A DNA stretch of 64,000 bases from an uncultured Christensenellaceae bacterium (GCA_910588615.1 CAJUOI010000008.1:1-64000), one strand, 5' to 3'. Shown: positions 15,247 to 24,273, counted from the stretch's first letter. Notes: generated by a model not told the origin, from the letters alone. Program-made: numbers and translations.

Positions 15247-15301
15247 AAAAAGCCTGCCGAAAGCTTAAAAAAGTCGTAAAAGATTCAGTTTTTGTACATA
15301 T

Positions 15302-15350
15302 AAATAGCTCACTAACTTCGCAATCGAAGTATAGTGAGCTATTTTGATTT
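15302..15350. terminator. Strong bidirectional terminator after glmS
   Basis: AAATAGCTCACTA-ACTTCG (15302-15320) and CGAAGT-A-TAGTGAGCTATTT (15325-15344) give a 19-bp stem with one bulge and a CAAT loop. T-rich tracts suit termination of glmS and of the convergent minus-strand gene. Confidence 0.85.
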
Positions 15351-15359
15351 TTTGAAATC

Positions 15360-16331
15360 TTAACCGATTTTGCGGAAGAAAGGCTTGTAATCGAGTATTT
15401 TTTCGATTTTTTCCAGAATGTCTGCGGGAAGAGTCAGTCCGCTTGCACGTGTGTTGGAAACCAACTGCTGCGGCTTGCTTGCGCCCGTGATTACCGAGCA
15501 AATTTGTTTTTGCTTTAATATCCAAGAAAGTGCCAGTACCGAAAGCGGTACGCCGAGCGATTCGGCAAGAGGCAAAAGTTTTTCTACTTTATTCAGATTT
15601 TCTTCCGTGAGCAGATTATTTATTTGTCTGTCTGCCTGCCAGGTCGCGCGCGAGCCTTCGGGCAGGGGCTGATTTTTGCGGTATTTTCCCGTTAAAAGCC
15701 CCTGTGCAAGCGGCGAAAATACGGTAATGCCGATGCCGTTTTCTTCGCAAATTTTAATTATTTCGTCCTCGATATAGCGGTCGACCATATTATATTGCGG
15801 TTGAATAACGCTGAGCGGACGCAGGTGATTTTCTTTTACCGTATGAATCGCTTCGGTAATTTGTACAGGCGACCATTCCGAAACCCCGTAATACAAAATT
15901 TTTCCTGCCGCTACCATGTCGGAAAGGACTTGCATCGTTTCTTCGATGGGGGTGGTGGGGTCAAATCGGTGGCAGAAATACAGGTCGAGATAGTCGAGCT
16001 TCATGTTTTTCAACGTGTTGTCGAGTTGTTCGATAATATGCTTACGCGAAAGCCCCCATTCGTTTGCGCCTCGTCCCATCGGAAAGAAAACTTTCGAGGA
16101 CACGACGTATTCGCTGCGGCGGTGTTCGCCAAGAACTTTCCCTAAAAACCGTTCGGCTTCACCGCCAGAGTATGCGTCCGCGCAGTCGAAAAAGTTTACG
16201 CCTTCGTCAAACGCAACGTTCACTGTCTCGCGGGCGTTAGCCGCTTCGGTGCCTTCGAGCTTGGTTACCCAGCTTCCCAGTGCAATTTCGCTGACCTTCA
16301 ATCCCCATTTTCCTAGGTTACGATACTGCAT
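15360..16331 (-). CDS. Aldo/keto reductase
   Basis: This 323-residue protein belongs to the AKR superfamily, closest in layout to the YghZ/potassium-channel beta-subunit group. The catalytic tetrad is visible as FDCADAYSGGEAE (Asp and Tyr), SSKVFF (Lys) and YFCHRFD (His). The NADPH site is represented by SVITGASKPQQL near the C terminus. It is a soluble NADPH-dependent carbonyl reductase of unknown substrate. Only 3 bases separate it from the antiporter gene upstream on the same strand, so the two are probably one operon. An AKR beside a cation transporter recalls the redox-sensing beta subunits of K+ channels, but that link is speculative. Confidence 0.9.
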   Translation of the reverse strand: MQYRNLGKWGLKVSEIALGSWVTKLEGTEAANARETVNVAFDEGVNFFDCADAYSGGEAERFLGKVLGEHRRSEYVVSSKVFFPMGRGANEWGLSRKHIIEQLDNTLKNMKLDYLDLYFCHRFDPTTPIEETMQVLSDMVAAGKILYYGVSEWSPVQITEAIHTVKENHLRPLSVIQPQYNMVDRYIEDEIIKICEENGIGITVFSPLAQGLLTGKYRKNQPLPEGSRATWQADRQINNLLTEENLNKVEKLLPLAESLGVPLSVLALSWILKQKQICSVITGASKPQQLVSNTRASGLTLPADILEKIEKILDYKPFFRKIG

Positions 16332-16334
16332 GGC

Positions 16335-17618
16335 TTATTCCCCCTTGACGGATTCCGTCGTTCCGTCGTTCGACGGCGGTAATTTCCCCGATTTTTTTTC
16401 CTCTCTGCGGTACGACCATTTTAGTAAAATGGGGGTGAGTACCGAGGAGAGGAGGATAATACAAATGATAAACGGATATACGGCGGGGTTAACGAGCCCG
16501 CAGTCCACGCCCTTTTGCGTACAGATCAAAACGACTTCCGCGCGTACCATCATGCCGAGCCCGACGCGGAATGAATCGTTCCATTTGAATTTACAAAGTT
16601 TGGCGCCTGCACCGCAGCCGAGCAGTTTACCGAGAAGAGCCGCTATGACGAACACGGCACCGAAAGCCAAAAAAGTTACGTCGATCCGGCTGAAATAGTC
16701 GATATTGGCAATGCCGATATTGGCAAAAAAGACGGGTGAGAAAAACAGATAACCCATTTGATCGACCTTCGATTCTACGTATGGTGTTTCGGAAAGAGTG
16801 CCGCCGAGCATGATTCCCGCAACGTACGCGCCCGTAATGTCCGCAACGCCGAAGAATTTTTCCGCGCAATAGGCGTAAAGGAAGCAGGCGGCAAGCGAGA
16901 TGATGGGCACACGGCGGTTGTGGGGCGCTTTTCTTTCTATAATGTTGAATAATTTGCGCAAGCCTACGCCGAGCGCGATGGCGACGATAAAGAAGATGAC
17001 GATTTTAATGACAACGAGTCCTGCGTTGGGAGAAAACCATTTCCAGCCCGCGTCGCTTCCCGAACCGGAGGAGAAACCCGTCAACACGGAAAGAATGATA
17101 ATGCCGATCACGTCGTCGATAACGGCCGCCGCCACGATAGAGGTGCCGACCTTACTGTCGAGCTTGCCGAGCTCTTTGAGTACGGCAACGGTAACCGAAA
17201 CGGAGGTTGCGGTTAAAATCGCTCCGTAAAAGAGGTTGGAAAGGATATTGTGGAAGCCGAAGAACAGGGAAGCGGTCAGCCACCCCAAAAACATGGGTAC
17301 GATGACGCCGAATGTCGTAATAACGATTGAGGCGACGCCCGTTTGCTTGAGCTTTTTTAAATCTGTGCCGAGTCCCGCCGAAAACATGATGAGAACGACG
17401 CCGATTTTGCTTAAAACGGCGAGCGTTTTTTTAATTTCCTCACCGAAGAACGCTTCGTGCAGGGGTTGCCAAGGGATAAACGAAAGCGTGCCTAAGAGAA
17501 TTCCTGCAAGAAGCATACCGATTACGGCGGGCATACCGATGCGGTGTGCGCCGAGTCCCATGAGCTTTGCGAGCAAAAATATGAATGCCAAAGGCAATAG
17601 TATTTCAAAAGGTTCCAT
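16335..17618 (-). CDS. Kef-type monovalent cation:proton antiporter (CPA2)
   Basis: This 427-residue integral membrane protein has about 12 hydrophobic segments and the CPA2 fold. The N terminus is FLLAKLMGLGAHRIGMPAVIGMLLAGILLG, an AGLGTD motif follows at about 81, and the ion-binding region is AAAVIDDVIGIIIL with the adjacent Asp pair. A cytoplasmic loop holds RKLFNIIERKAPHNRR. It should exchange Na+ or K+ for protons. No TrkA-N regulatory domain follows; the protein ends soon after the last helix with a Lys/Glu-rich tail. It is the first gene of an apparent two-gene operon with the aldo/keto reductase. Confidence 0.88.
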   Translation of the reverse strand: MEPFEILLPLAFIFLLAKLMGLGAHRIGMPAVIGMLLAGILLGTLSFIPWQPLHEAFFGEEIKKTLAVLSKIGVVLIMFSAGLGTDLKKLKQTGVASIVITTFGVIVPMFLGWLTASLFFGFHNILSNLFYGAILTATSVSVTVAVLKELGKLDSKVGTSIVAAAVIDDVIGIIILSVLTGFSSGSGSDAGWKWFSPNAGLVVIKIVIFFIVAIALGVGLRKLFNIIERKAPHNRRVPIISLAACFLYAYCAEKFFGVADITGAYVAGIMLGGTLSETPYVESKVDQMGYLFFSPVFFANIGIANIDYFSRIDVTFLAFGAVFVIAALLGKLLGCGAGAKLCKFKWNDSFRVGLGMMVRAEVVLICTQKGVDCGLVNPAVYPFIICIILLSSVLTPILLKWSYRREEKKSGKLPPSNDGTTESVKGE

Positions 17619-17822
17619 AATAATTTACCTGACTTATCGCTGAAAATAACCTTTATCATTATAATCCTTTTTATGAGAAAAGCAACTTTTTTCAACGCAT
17701 TTTCCGTTTGAAGTTGCGAATGTTTTTTATAAAATCGGTTTTTGAATTTATGCGAACGCTTGTCAATCGCTTAAATTTATGGTATAATTAAAATCAGCAT
17801 TTCAACGTTATCGTTAATATTA
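17619..17822. other. Divergent intergenic region
   Basis: About 200 AT-rich bases separate the antiporter (minus) and mrnC (plus). A clear plus-strand promoter is present at 17760-17788. I see no gene or strong hairpin in the remainder. Confidence 0.5.
17760..17788 (+). promoter_or_regulatory. Promoter of the mrnC-rlmB-sigH operon
   Basis: TTGTCA (17760-17765), 17 bases and TATAAT (17783-17788). The leader to ATG 17823 is about 30 bases and has no obvious ribosome binding site. Confidence 0.7.
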
Positions 17823-18224
17823 ATGTATATCTATCGAAATCCTGTCGATAAAGAGCAGGCAAAACAAATGAATCCCGTCGTGCTCGCGTTTATCGGTGAT
17901 GCCGCATATACGCTGTTCGTCCGCGAACGGCTTGCGCTTTCTTCCCGATACAAAACGGGGGAGCTTGACAGGCGTACGTCGCAAATCGTTTCGGCGCACG
18001 GGCAAAGCTTGGAGTTGGAGCGGATGATGCCCCTGCTTACTCAGGAGGAGGAAGCAGTGTTCCGCCGCGGACGCAACGCGAAGAAGCCGACGAAGAGCAA
18101 GAACGCCACCGTGGGGGAATACGTCCGCTCCACGGGCTTTGAAGCGCTGTTGGGATTTTTGTATTTGACCGGACAGACCGATAGAATCGAAGAACTGTTT
18201 TTTTCGGATGCGGAGGATGAATGA
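17823..18224 (+). CDS. mrnC: Mini-ribonuclease III
   Basis: This 133-residue protein is a stand-alone RNase III catalytic domain without a dsRNA-binding domain. The conserved motif NPVVLAFIGDAAYTLFVRE holds the catalytic Asp and the C-terminal TGFEALLGFLYL holds the catalytic Glu. MrnC matures 23S rRNA ends in Bacillus. The order mrnC-rlmB-(nyn gene)-sigH is conserved in Firmicutes; here sigH follows rlmB directly. The stop overlaps the rlmB start (ATGA). Confidence 0.92.
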   Translation: MYIYRNPVDKEQAKQMNPVVLAFIGDAAYTLFVRERLALSSRYKTGELDRRTSQIVSAHGQSLELERMMPLLTQEEEAVFRRGRNAKKPTKSKNATVGEYVRSTGFEALLGFLYLTGQTDRIEELFFSDAEDE

Positions 18225-18931
18225 AAACCGAGGGTAGAAACGCCGTTCTCGAATTGTTAAAGACGGATAAGACGGTTGATAAAATATTGCTTGAACAGGG
18301 TGCGCAGGGCTCGCTGCAAAAAATTTTTGCGCTTGCCCGACAGAAAAATATTCGCGTGCAGTTTGTACAGCGCGCTGCGCTTGACAGGGAGAGTAGGGAT
18401 AAACGGCATCAGGGTGTCATAGCTTATACCACCGACTTCGTTTATTCGGATTTAAGCGAGCTTGCGGGGAGGGAAGAAAGTTTAATCGTTCTTTGCGACG
18501 GAATCGAGGACGTGCACAACCTTGGCAGCATTCTGCGTGTGGCGGAATGCGCGGGGGCGGACGGCGTCGTTATTCCCGCCGCCAAGGGCGCGAGCGTTAC
18601 CGAAGCGGTCGTCCGTATTTCCGCGGGCGCTGCGGAGCATATCAAGGTTGCGAAGGTCGTTTCCGTCAACCGCGCCATCGACGAGCTGAAAGAACTCGGC
18701 TACTGGATTTACGCATTGGAGGCGGGCGGGGAAAGCATATACGAAGAAAGACTTACGGGAAAGGTTGCGCTCGTCGTCGGGGGCGAGGATAGCGGGGTCA
18801 GGCGTCTGACGCGGGAAAAGTGCGACAAGACGCTTTCCATTCCCCTGTTTGGAAAGGTGAATTCGCTGAACGCGTCGGTTGCGCTCGGAATCGCCGTATA
18901 CGAGGTGGTGCGTGCAAGGCTTAAAGTATAA
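18221..18931 (+). CDS. rlmB: 23S rRNA 2'-O-ribose methyltransferase of the TrmH/RlmB family
   Basis: This 236-residue SPOUT methyltransferase has an N-terminal L30e-like substrate-binding domain (residues 1-75) and a C-terminal trefoil-knot domain. LCDGIEDVHNLGSILRVAE is motif 1, VVGGEDSGVRRL is motif 2 and IPLFGKVNSLNASVALGIA is motif 3. It uses S-adenosylmethionine to methylate a 23S rRNA guanosine (G2251 in E. coli numbering). It overlaps mrnC by 4 bases and the likely sigH start by 20 bases, so the three genes are translationally coupled. Confidence 0.9.
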   Translation: MKTEGRNAVLELLKTDKTVDKILLEQGAQGSLQKIFALARQKNIRVQFVQRAALDRESRDKRHQGVIAYTTDFVYSDLSELAGREESLIVLCDGIEDVHNLGSILRVAECAGADGVVIPAAKGASVTEAVVRISAGAAEHIKVAKVVSVNRAIDELKELGYWIYALEAGGESIYEERLTGKVALVVGGEDSGVRRLTREKCDKTLSIPLFGKVNSLNASVALGIAVYEVVRARLKV

Positions 18932-19496
18932 GGCGGACGAATTGCTTGCGGAAGAGGCGCAGGCGGGCGACGGCGCGGCAACGGAAGAGTTGTTGCTTCG
19001 TTATAAAAACGCAGTGCTCGCGCGGGCGCGTCGGTATTTTCTTGCGGGCGGGGAAACGGACGATTTGGTGCAGGAAGGTATGGTAGGCTTGTATTTTGCC
19101 GTGCGTGATTACCGTAAGGAAGAAGGCAAGAGCTTTAAAAACTTTGCCTATCTGTGCGTAACCCGTCGGATTTTCGACGCGGTACGCTCGATGACCCGTC
19201 GCAAAAACGAGGTTTTGAATGACAGCGTTTCACTGTTTGATCCGATCGTTACCGATATTCTCGACGGGAGCGCGTCTCCGGAAGAGAGCATTATCGACGA
19301 CGAGTCGCGCGCGGAATTTAAAATCAGGTTAATGAAAACGCTTTCCGATTTCGAGTTTCGCGTATTGACGATGTATCTTGAAGGTATGAATTACGCGAAA
19401 ATCTGCGAAGCGACCGGAAAATCTTTAAAGAGCGTGGACAACGCGCTCGCCCGTGCAAAGAAGAAATTACAACAGGCATACTGTAAAAAAGGTTAA
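18912..19496 (+). CDS. sigH: RNA polymerase sigma-H factor
   Basis: The 194-residue product starts at GTG 18912, with GAGGTGG at 18902-18908 inside rlmB. Region 2 includes LLLRYKNAVLARARRYFLAGGETDDLVQEGMVGLYFAVRDY and VTRRIFDAVRSMTRRKNEVLNDSVSL, characteristic of SigH (the Spo0H type). Region 4 includes DFEFRVLTMYLEGMNYAKICEATGKSLKSVDNALARAKKKL. It directs early stationary-phase and sporulation-entry transcription in spore-forming Firmicutes. A longer frame can be read back to a TTG at 18879 but has no ribosome binding site. Confidence 0.9.
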   Translation: MQGLKYKADELLAEEAQAGDGAATEELLLRYKNAVLARARRYFLAGGETDDLVQEGMVGLYFAVRDYRKEEGKSFKNFAYLCVTRRIFDAVRSMTRRKNEVLNDSVSLFDPIVTDILDGSASPEESIIDDESRAEFKIRLMKTLSDFEFRVLTMYLEGMNYAKICEATGKSLKSVDNALARAKKKLQQAYCKKG

Positions 19497-19499
19497 AAC

Positions 19500-21239
19500 A
19501 TGGCATATTTATCCCTTTATCGAAAATTCCGACCTTCGAAGTTCGACGATATGGTGCGTCAGGAACACGTCGTGCGCGTTCTCAAAAACCAAATCGCGGC
19601 GGATACCGTCGGGCACGCGTATCTCTTTACGGGACCGCGCGGCACGGGTAAAACGAGCGTTGCCCGTATCTTCGCCCGCGCCGTGAACTGCGAGCATCCC
19701 GTCAACGGTTCGCCGTGCGGGAGGTGCGCCGTCTGCCGCGCGTTGAGCGATGGTTCGCTCGACGTTGTAGAAATCGACGCGGCGTCCAATAACGGCGTCA
19801 ACGAGATGCGCGACTTGCGCGAGAAGGTGCAGTATCCGCCCGTTACGGGAAAGTATAAAGTATATATCATCGATGAAGTGCATATGCTCACGGACAGCGC
19901 GTTCAACGCTCTCTTAAAGACGCTGGAAGAGCCGCCCGCGCACGCAATTTTCATTTTGGCGACCACTGAGCCGCAAAAGATTCCCGCTACCATTCTTTCG
20001 CGCTGTATGCGCCTCGATTTTAAGCTGATTCCTACCGAAGATTTGGTGTCGCACCTGAAAAGCGTGCTCGGGGAAATCGGGAGGGCGTACGAGGAAGAGG
20101 CGGTCGTTGCCATTGCCCGTGCGGGTGCGGGAAGCGACAGAGATATGCTCTCGATTGCGGAAATGTGCCTCGCCTATTCCGAAAAGCTGACTTACGAGGG
20201 AGTAACCACCGTACTTGGTGCGGCGGACTTTCTGGACACCGCTGCGCTTTGCGGGGAAATTTTAAAGCCTGATTTGGGTGCTGCGCTCGAAAAAACGGAG
20301 AATATTCTTTCCGAGGGACGGTCGGTTGGCGTGCTCTGCCGCGATATCCTGCAAATTCTGAATATGGTTGCCATTGCAAAATCCTGTCGGAATGCGGAAG
20401 CTTTGCTTGCCGTTTCGTCCGAACGGTTTCACGCTGTTTCCGAGATCGAAAAATTTGCCGACGGCAGGGCGATCCTGCGTGCGACGGAGCTCTTTTCCAA
20501 ACTCGAAACGGAGCTTCGCTACGCTTCGTCGCCGAGAATTTGTCTGGAAACGGCGGTCATGCGGGCGGCGCTTCCCGAAACGCAGATAGAGCTCGACGCG
20601 CTTGCGGCAAGAGTGAACGGCGTGGAGCGCAAGCTGTCGGAGGGAGTTCAAAAAATCGAAATTTCGCAGGATTCTCCGAAAAAAACGACGAAAGAACCTA
20701 AAAAAGAGGCAAAGCAACCGCAGGAGCAAGAGGATTTTTATGACGACGGTTACGAATTTCCGACGGAGGAGCCCGTGTTCGAAGAGGCTTATTTTTTCGA
20801 CGGGGCACTGACGGAAAGTGTTCCATTTGAAAAAGCAGAGTCCGTCAAAGCGCGCGAAACGGGAACTGCGTCCGTCGCGCAGCCCGTTGCCGAGCGGAGC
20901 GTTGCGCCCGCTGCGCCGACGGAAACTTCCGCAGCGATGGCGTTTGGAAAATTTCTGCGGACGCTCCGTAAGTCGAGCCGCAACGGCGTTCTGTTTACCA
21001 TGTGCGCCGATCTCGAAGCGCAGTTTTCGGACAGTGTTCTGATCCTGACTACGGACAGCGACACGGTCTATCGCTCGCTGAATAAGGAGGAGCACCGCAA
21101 GCTCATGCGGGAAACGTTTGCGGAAATCGGTGTTCCCGAATATCGTCTGGTGAAGCGCGGCGAAGAGTCTGCCGACGTGAAGGGCGGCATCGAAGAAATC
21201 AAACGGAATTTCAGCAATTACAACGTGGAAATAAAATAA
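19500..21239 (+). CDS. dnaX: DNA polymerase III subunit gamma/tau
   Basis: This 579-residue AAA+ clamp-loader subunit has Walker A GPRGTGKTS at residues 45-53, a zinc module with Cys 64, 73, 76 and 79, and Walker B IIDEVHMLT with the NALLKTLEEPP loop. The sensor 1 region is FILATTEPQKIPATILSRC. A low-complexity acidic and Lys-rich linker (about 395-480) precedes a C-terminal tau-like domain. It loads the beta clamp at the replication fork. The gene sits upstream of ybaB and recR, the conserved Firmicutes order. No scRNA gene is visible upstream. Confidence 0.95.
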   Translation: MAYLSLYRKFRPSKFDDMVRQEHVVRVLKNQIAADTVGHAYLFTGPRGTGKTSVARIFARAVNCEHPVNGSPCGRCAVCRALSDGSLDVVEIDAASNNGVNEMRDLREKVQYPPVTGKYKVYIIDEVHMLTDSAFNALLKTLEEPPAHAIFILATTEPQKIPATILSRCMRLDFKLIPTEDLVSHLKSVLGEIGRAYEEEAVVAIARAGAGSDRDMLSIAEMCLAYSEKLTYEGVTTVLGAADFLDTAALCGEILKPDLGAALEKTENILSEGRSVGVLCRDILQILNMVAIAKSCRNAEALLAVSSERFHAVSEIEKFADGRAILRATELFSKLETELRYASSPRICLETAVMRAALPETQIELDALAARVNGVERKLSEGVQKIEISQDSPKKTTKEPKKEAKQPQEQEDFYDDGYEFPTEEPVFEEAYFFDGALTESVPFEKAESVKARETGTASVAQPVAERSVAPAAPTETSAAMAFGKFLRTLRKSSRNGVLFTMCADLEAQFSDSVLILTTDSDTVYRSLNKEEHRKLMRETFAEIGVPEYRLVKRGEESADVKGGIEEIKRNFSNYNVEIK

Positions 21240-21251
21240 AGGAGAAAGGTT

Positions 21252-21590
21252 ATGTCCGGTTTTAACAGAGGCGGCATGGGGGGCGCGGGAATGCAGAACC
21301 TCATGAAGCAGGCGCAAAAAATGCAAGAGGAAATGCAGGAGACCGAGAAGCTGCTCGACGATTGGGAAATCGTGGGTACGGCGGGCGGTGAAGCCGTGGT
21401 CGTATACATGAATGCGAAGAAAAAAATCGACGGCATAGAAATCGACAAGTCGGTGATCGATCCCGAGGACGAGGAAATGCTCGAGGATTTGATTATGGCT
21501 GCGATTCTCGACGGTTATAAGAAAGCAGACGAAGTATATCAGGAAAAAATGGGGAAATTCGGAGCAGGCGGCATGGGGGGACTTCTGTAA
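21252..21590 (+). CDS. YbaB/EbfC family nucleoid-associated protein
   Basis: This 112-residue protein has Gly/Met-rich ends (FNRGGMGGAGMQNLMKQAQKM and a C-terminal GAGGMGGLL) around a short alpha-beta core containing AVVVYMNAKKKIDGIEIDKSVI. These are hallmarks of the dimeric YbaB/EbfC DNA-binding family. It binds the nucleoid and may assist RecR-related repair. It has a GGAGAAAGG ribosome binding site after dnaX and is immediately followed by the recR GTG start without spacing. Confidence 0.92.
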   Translation: MSGFNRGGMGGAGMQNLMKQAQKMQEEMQETEKLLDDWEIVGTAGGEAVVVYMNAKKKIDGIEIDKSVIDPEDEEMLEDLIMAAILDGYKKADEVYQEKMGKFGAGGMGGLL

Positions 21591-22184
21591 GTGGACGTCT
21601 TTATCGAACCTATCGGAAAGCTGATGAACGAGTTTTCCAAGCTCCCCGGCGTGGGAAAAAAGACCGCGCAGCGCTACGCTTACCGTGTGATCAAGATGAG
21701 CGACGGGGAGGCTGAGGCGTTTGCGGAGGCAATCGTCAATGTGAAAAAACAGGTGCGTTTCTGCAAGGTATGCGGCAATTTTACGGTGGACGAGGTTTGC
21801 GAGATCTGCCGCGTCAGAGACAAGTCGTCCGTCTGCGTCGTAAAGGAGCCCAAGGACGTGATCGCGCTGGAAAAACTCAGAGAATTTAAAGGCGTTTATC
21901 ACGTTTTGCACGGTGTCATCGATCCGATGAACGGCGTGTCGCCGAACGATATCCGCATTAAGGAGTTGCTTGCGCGTATCGGGGAAGGCGGCGTAAAGGA
22001 AGTTATCATGGCTACCAATCCCGACGTGGAGGGTGAGGCGACCGCCATGTATATCGCAAAGATTTTAAAGCCGTTGGGCGTAAAGGTAACGCGTCTTGCG
22101 CACGGCATTCCGATAGGGTCGGAACTTGAATATGCCGACGAGGTAACGCTTTCGCGCGCCCTGATCGAACGCAAAGAAATTTAA
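21591..22184 (+). CDS. recR: Recombination mediator protein RecR
   Basis: This 197-residue protein starts at GTG 21591, directly after the ybaB stop, with the G-rich end of ybaB serving as ribosome binding site. The helix-hairpin-helix is [17 protein letters not shown], the zinc finger is [16 protein letters not shown], and the Toprim domain begins [12 protein letters not shown] and includes [15 protein letters not shown]. The C-terminal Walker-B-like tail is THLAHGIP-type ([20 protein letters not shown]). With RecF/RecO it loads RecA at gaps. Confidence 0.95.
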   Translation: MDVFIEPIGKLMNEFSKLPGVGKKTAQRYAYRVIKMSDGEAEAFAEAIVNVKKQVRFCKVCGNFTVDEVCEICRVRDKSSVCVVKEPKDVIALEKLREFKGVYHVLHGVIDPMNGVSPNDIRIKELLARIGEGGVKEVIMATNPDVEGEATAMYIAKILKPLGVKVTRLAHGIPIGSELEYADEVTLSRALIERKEI

Positions 22185-22194
22185 GGAGATCGAC

Positions 22195-23166
22195 ATGAAA
22201 ATTTCCGTACTTGGCTGCGGCAGGTGGGGTTCGTTTATTGCCTGGTATCTTTCCCGCCGCGGAAACGACGTAACCTCTTGGGGGCCCGAAGAGGATTATT
22301 CGTATCGCGTCTTAAAGGAAACGGGACGCAATGAATACGTGGAGCTCAATTCGAAAATTCACTTAACCTGCGACCTCGAAGAGGCGGTAACGCGGGCGGA
22401 AATTATCGTTATTTCCATTAGCGCGCAGGGATTGCGCGGATTTATGCAAAAAATTATCCGTTATGACGTTTCCGACAAGGTTTTTGTGCTTTGCATGAAA
22501 GGAATCGAGTCGGATACGGGAAAACGTCTTTCGGAAATTCTTGCAGAGAGCGGAATTTCTTCCGATAAAATTGCAGTTTGGGTAGGACCAGGGCATATTC
22601 AGAGTTTCGTGCAGGGAATTCCCAATTGTATGGTAATTGATTCCGAAAGCGAAACATTAAAGCGGAGTCTTGTCGGGGAATTTAAAAGCGATTTGATCCG
22701 TTTTTATTACGGAAACGATTTGTTGGGCACGGAAATCGGTGCGGCGGCAAAGAACGTTATGGGTATTGCCGCGGGCGTTCTGGACGTCGTATGCAAGCCG
22801 TTGAAGGGTCCCTTGATGTCGCGCGGGGCAAGAGAGGTTGCACGGCTTATCAAAGCGCTCGGCGGGAACGAGCTTTCCGCCTACGGTTTGGCGCACCTCG
22901 GCGATTACGAAACGACCTTGTTTTCCGAATATTCGCACAACAGAATGTACGGGGAAATGCTTGCCAAGGGACAACGTTTCGAAAAACTTGCGGAAGGGGT
23001 GGCGACTTCGGGAGCGTTGAGACTTCTCGGGGAAAAATGCGGGGTGGAATTGCCTATCACCGAAGCGGTTTACAGGGTTTGCTATGAAGACGGCAACGAT
23101 GCACTGCGTTGCCGTGAAGAGATAGGAAGGCTATTTCAACGCACCACAAAGGCAGAAATGTACTGA
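22195..23166 (+). CDS. gpsA: NAD(P)+-dependent glycerol-3-phosphate dehydrogenase
   Basis: This 323-residue enzyme has an N-terminal Rossmann motif, VLGCGRWGSFIAWYL. Residues GPGHIQSF and EIGAAAKNVMGIAAG with the catalytic lysine follow, and then the substrate helix region SRGAREVARLIKALGG and GLAHLGDYETTLFSEYSHNR. It reduces dihydroxyacetone phosphate to sn-glycerol 3-phosphate for membrane lipid synthesis. The usual GPS(F/H)A motif reads GPGHIQS, a mild deviation. It lies 10 bases after recR and probably shares that operon. Confidence 0.9.
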   Translation: MKISVLGCGRWGSFIAWYLSRRGNDVTSWGPEEDYSYRVLKETGRNEYVELNSKIHLTCDLEEAVTRAEIIVISISAQGLRGFMQKIIRYDVSDKVFVLCMKGIESDTGKRLSEILAESGISSDKIAVWVGPGHIQSFVQGIPNCMVIDSESETLKRSLVGEFKSDLIRFYYGNDLLGTEIGAAAKNVMGIAAGVLDVVCKPLKGPLMSRGAREVARLIKALGGNELSAYGLAHLGDYETTLFSEYSHNRMYGEMLAKGQRFEKLAEGVATSGALRLLGEKCGVELPITEAVYRVCYEDGNDALRCREEIGRLFQRTTKAEMY

Positions 23167-23187
23167 ACAAACGAGATTTTAAGAGGT

Positions 23188-23212
23188 TTTTATAGTATTA
23201 TGTCAGACATAA
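23188..23212 (+). repeat. Dispersed AGTACTATG repeat, copy 3
   Basis: TATAGTATTATGTCAGACATA overlaps the ATG start of the 23200 gene. It is the most symmetrical of the four copies, with the core TATGTC-A-GACATA. Confidence 0.4.
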
Positions 23213-23781
23213 ATGAGGAAAATGAGGCAAATTTAGCGCGCGAGTCGACGGCTTCAACGGAAGGATCCGACGCACCGCTTTTGGAGACGCGCGTTCGCGT
23301 AGACGGCGCGTTTCGAAAGAGGATATTCAAAGCGAACCAATGGGTGTTTATCCTGATATTCGTTTTCGGCGGCGTGCTTACCCTCGGCGGAATCGTCGGC
23401 GTGGTTCTGTATTATCTTACTAAAAACGATTTCAGTGAGAAAGCGGCATTTTTCCTCTTTCTCGGTGTCCTGCTTTTGATTTGCGGAGGGGTTGCGGTGT
23501 CCTCTGCCAAAAGGGGCGTTGCCAATGCGGATAAGAACGTGAAAGAGTCCGTCAGCCGTTTTTACAGGTATTACTTTGTGGAAACGATTTATAGATATAC
23601 CGAAAAAGTGGGAGAAATCAAGCGTTATTATCGTGAGTTTTCCGGTGTGAGGGAAACGAAGGAATTTATATATCTCAACGGAGTTGACGGCTCGTTTTTT
23701 CCCGTAGATAAATTGACGCTTACGCAGGAACAGATCGAGGTTTTGCGCGGACTTTTTGTTTCTCCTACGAAAACGTTGTGA
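23200..23781 (+). CDS. Two-helix membrane protein, unknown function
   Basis: This 193-residue protein has an acidic, Glu/Ala/Ser-rich N terminus (1-30). Two transmembrane segments follow, about 48-72 (WVFILIFVFGGVLTLGGIVG) and about 84-100. A C-terminal soluble domain (105-193) has beta-rich YCxB-like character, including EFIYLNGVDGSFFPVDKLTL. The ribosome binding site AAGAGG precedes it, and the start codon lies within a dispersed palindromic repeat. I do not recognise a named family. The C-terminal domain would be cytoplasmic by the positive-inside rule. Confidence 0.65.
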   Translation: MSDINEENEANLARESTASTEGSDAPLLETRVRVDGAFRKRIFKANQWVFILIFVFGGVLTLGGIVGVVLYYLTKNDFSEKAAFFLFLGVLLLICGGVAVSSAKRGVANADKNVKESVSRFYRYYFVETIYRYTEKVGEIKRYYREFSGVRETKEFIYLNGVDGSFFPVDKLTLTQEQIEVLRGLFVSPTKTL

Positions 23782-23811
23782 AAAAATTTTCATAAAACGT
23801 TTCGATAATGC

Positions 23812-23840
23812 TTGACAAGCTTTTGCGGATTGTGTATGAT
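23812..23840 (+). promoter_or_regulatory. Promoter of tRNA-Val
   Basis: TTGACA (23812-23817), 17 bases and TATGAT (23835-23840), 18 bases before the tRNA 5' end. Confidence 0.75.
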
Positions 23841-23858
23841 AGTGTCGTTCGCTGTCGC

Positions 23859-23935
<77 letters not shown>

Positions 23936-23937
23936 GG

Positions 23938-23994
23938 AAACCCTGTATATCGTGCCGTTTTCCATGTTTGCGCCGATATATGGGGTTTTGTTTT
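23938..23994 (+). terminator. Terminator between tRNA-Val and tRNA-Leu
   Basis: AAACCC-TG-TATATCG (23938-23952) pairs with CGATATA-TG-GGGTTT (23974-23988), followed by TGTTTT. The tRNA-Leu that follows may have a separate promoter or depend on readthrough. Confidence 0.6.
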
Positions 23995-24001
23995 AAGCAA
24001 T

Positions 24002-24084
24002 GCGAGCGTGGCGAAACCGGCAGACGCGCAGGACTTAGAATCCTGTGGGAAACCGTGCAGGTTCAAATCCTGTCGCTCGCACCA
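24002..24084 (+). tRNA. tRNA-Leu (TAG anticodon)
   Basis: The acceptor strands GCGAGCG and CGCTCGC are fully complementary. The anticodon arm is CAGGA-CTTAGAA-TCCTG with anticodon TAG. A long variable arm (TGGGAAACCGT) identifies a class II tRNA. The T-loop is TTCAAAT and CCA is encoded. Confidence 0.95.
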
Positions 24085-24120
24085 AAAATCGGCGGGGCTC
24101 GAATGCCCGCCGATTTTCTT
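24085..24120 (+). terminator. Terminator after tRNA-Leu
   Basis: AAAATCGGCGGG (24085-24096) and CCCGCCGATTTT (24106-24117) form a perfect 12-bp stem. Confidence 0.85.
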
Positions 24121-24273
24121 GTAAACGATATTTTCCGAATAAAACGTTTTCCGATGGTCAATCATTAATTAACGTTCTTCACGGTAAGAAAAAGAAAACA
24201 AAAATCGGGCGTATAATTCTTAACTTTTTGCAAAAACTCATACGGAAGCGGGGTACATAAGGAGGAAACGGTT

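Noticed and set aside
20262..21911. 549-codon minus-strand frame opposite dnaX, ybaB and recR
   Set aside because: It lies antisense to three well-conserved genes and has no matching protein features.
24002..24084. Attachment of another element at tRNA-Leu (TAG)
   Set aside because: An intact tRNA is followed by an ordinary terminator and sigG, with no integrase or repeated tRNA end nearby.
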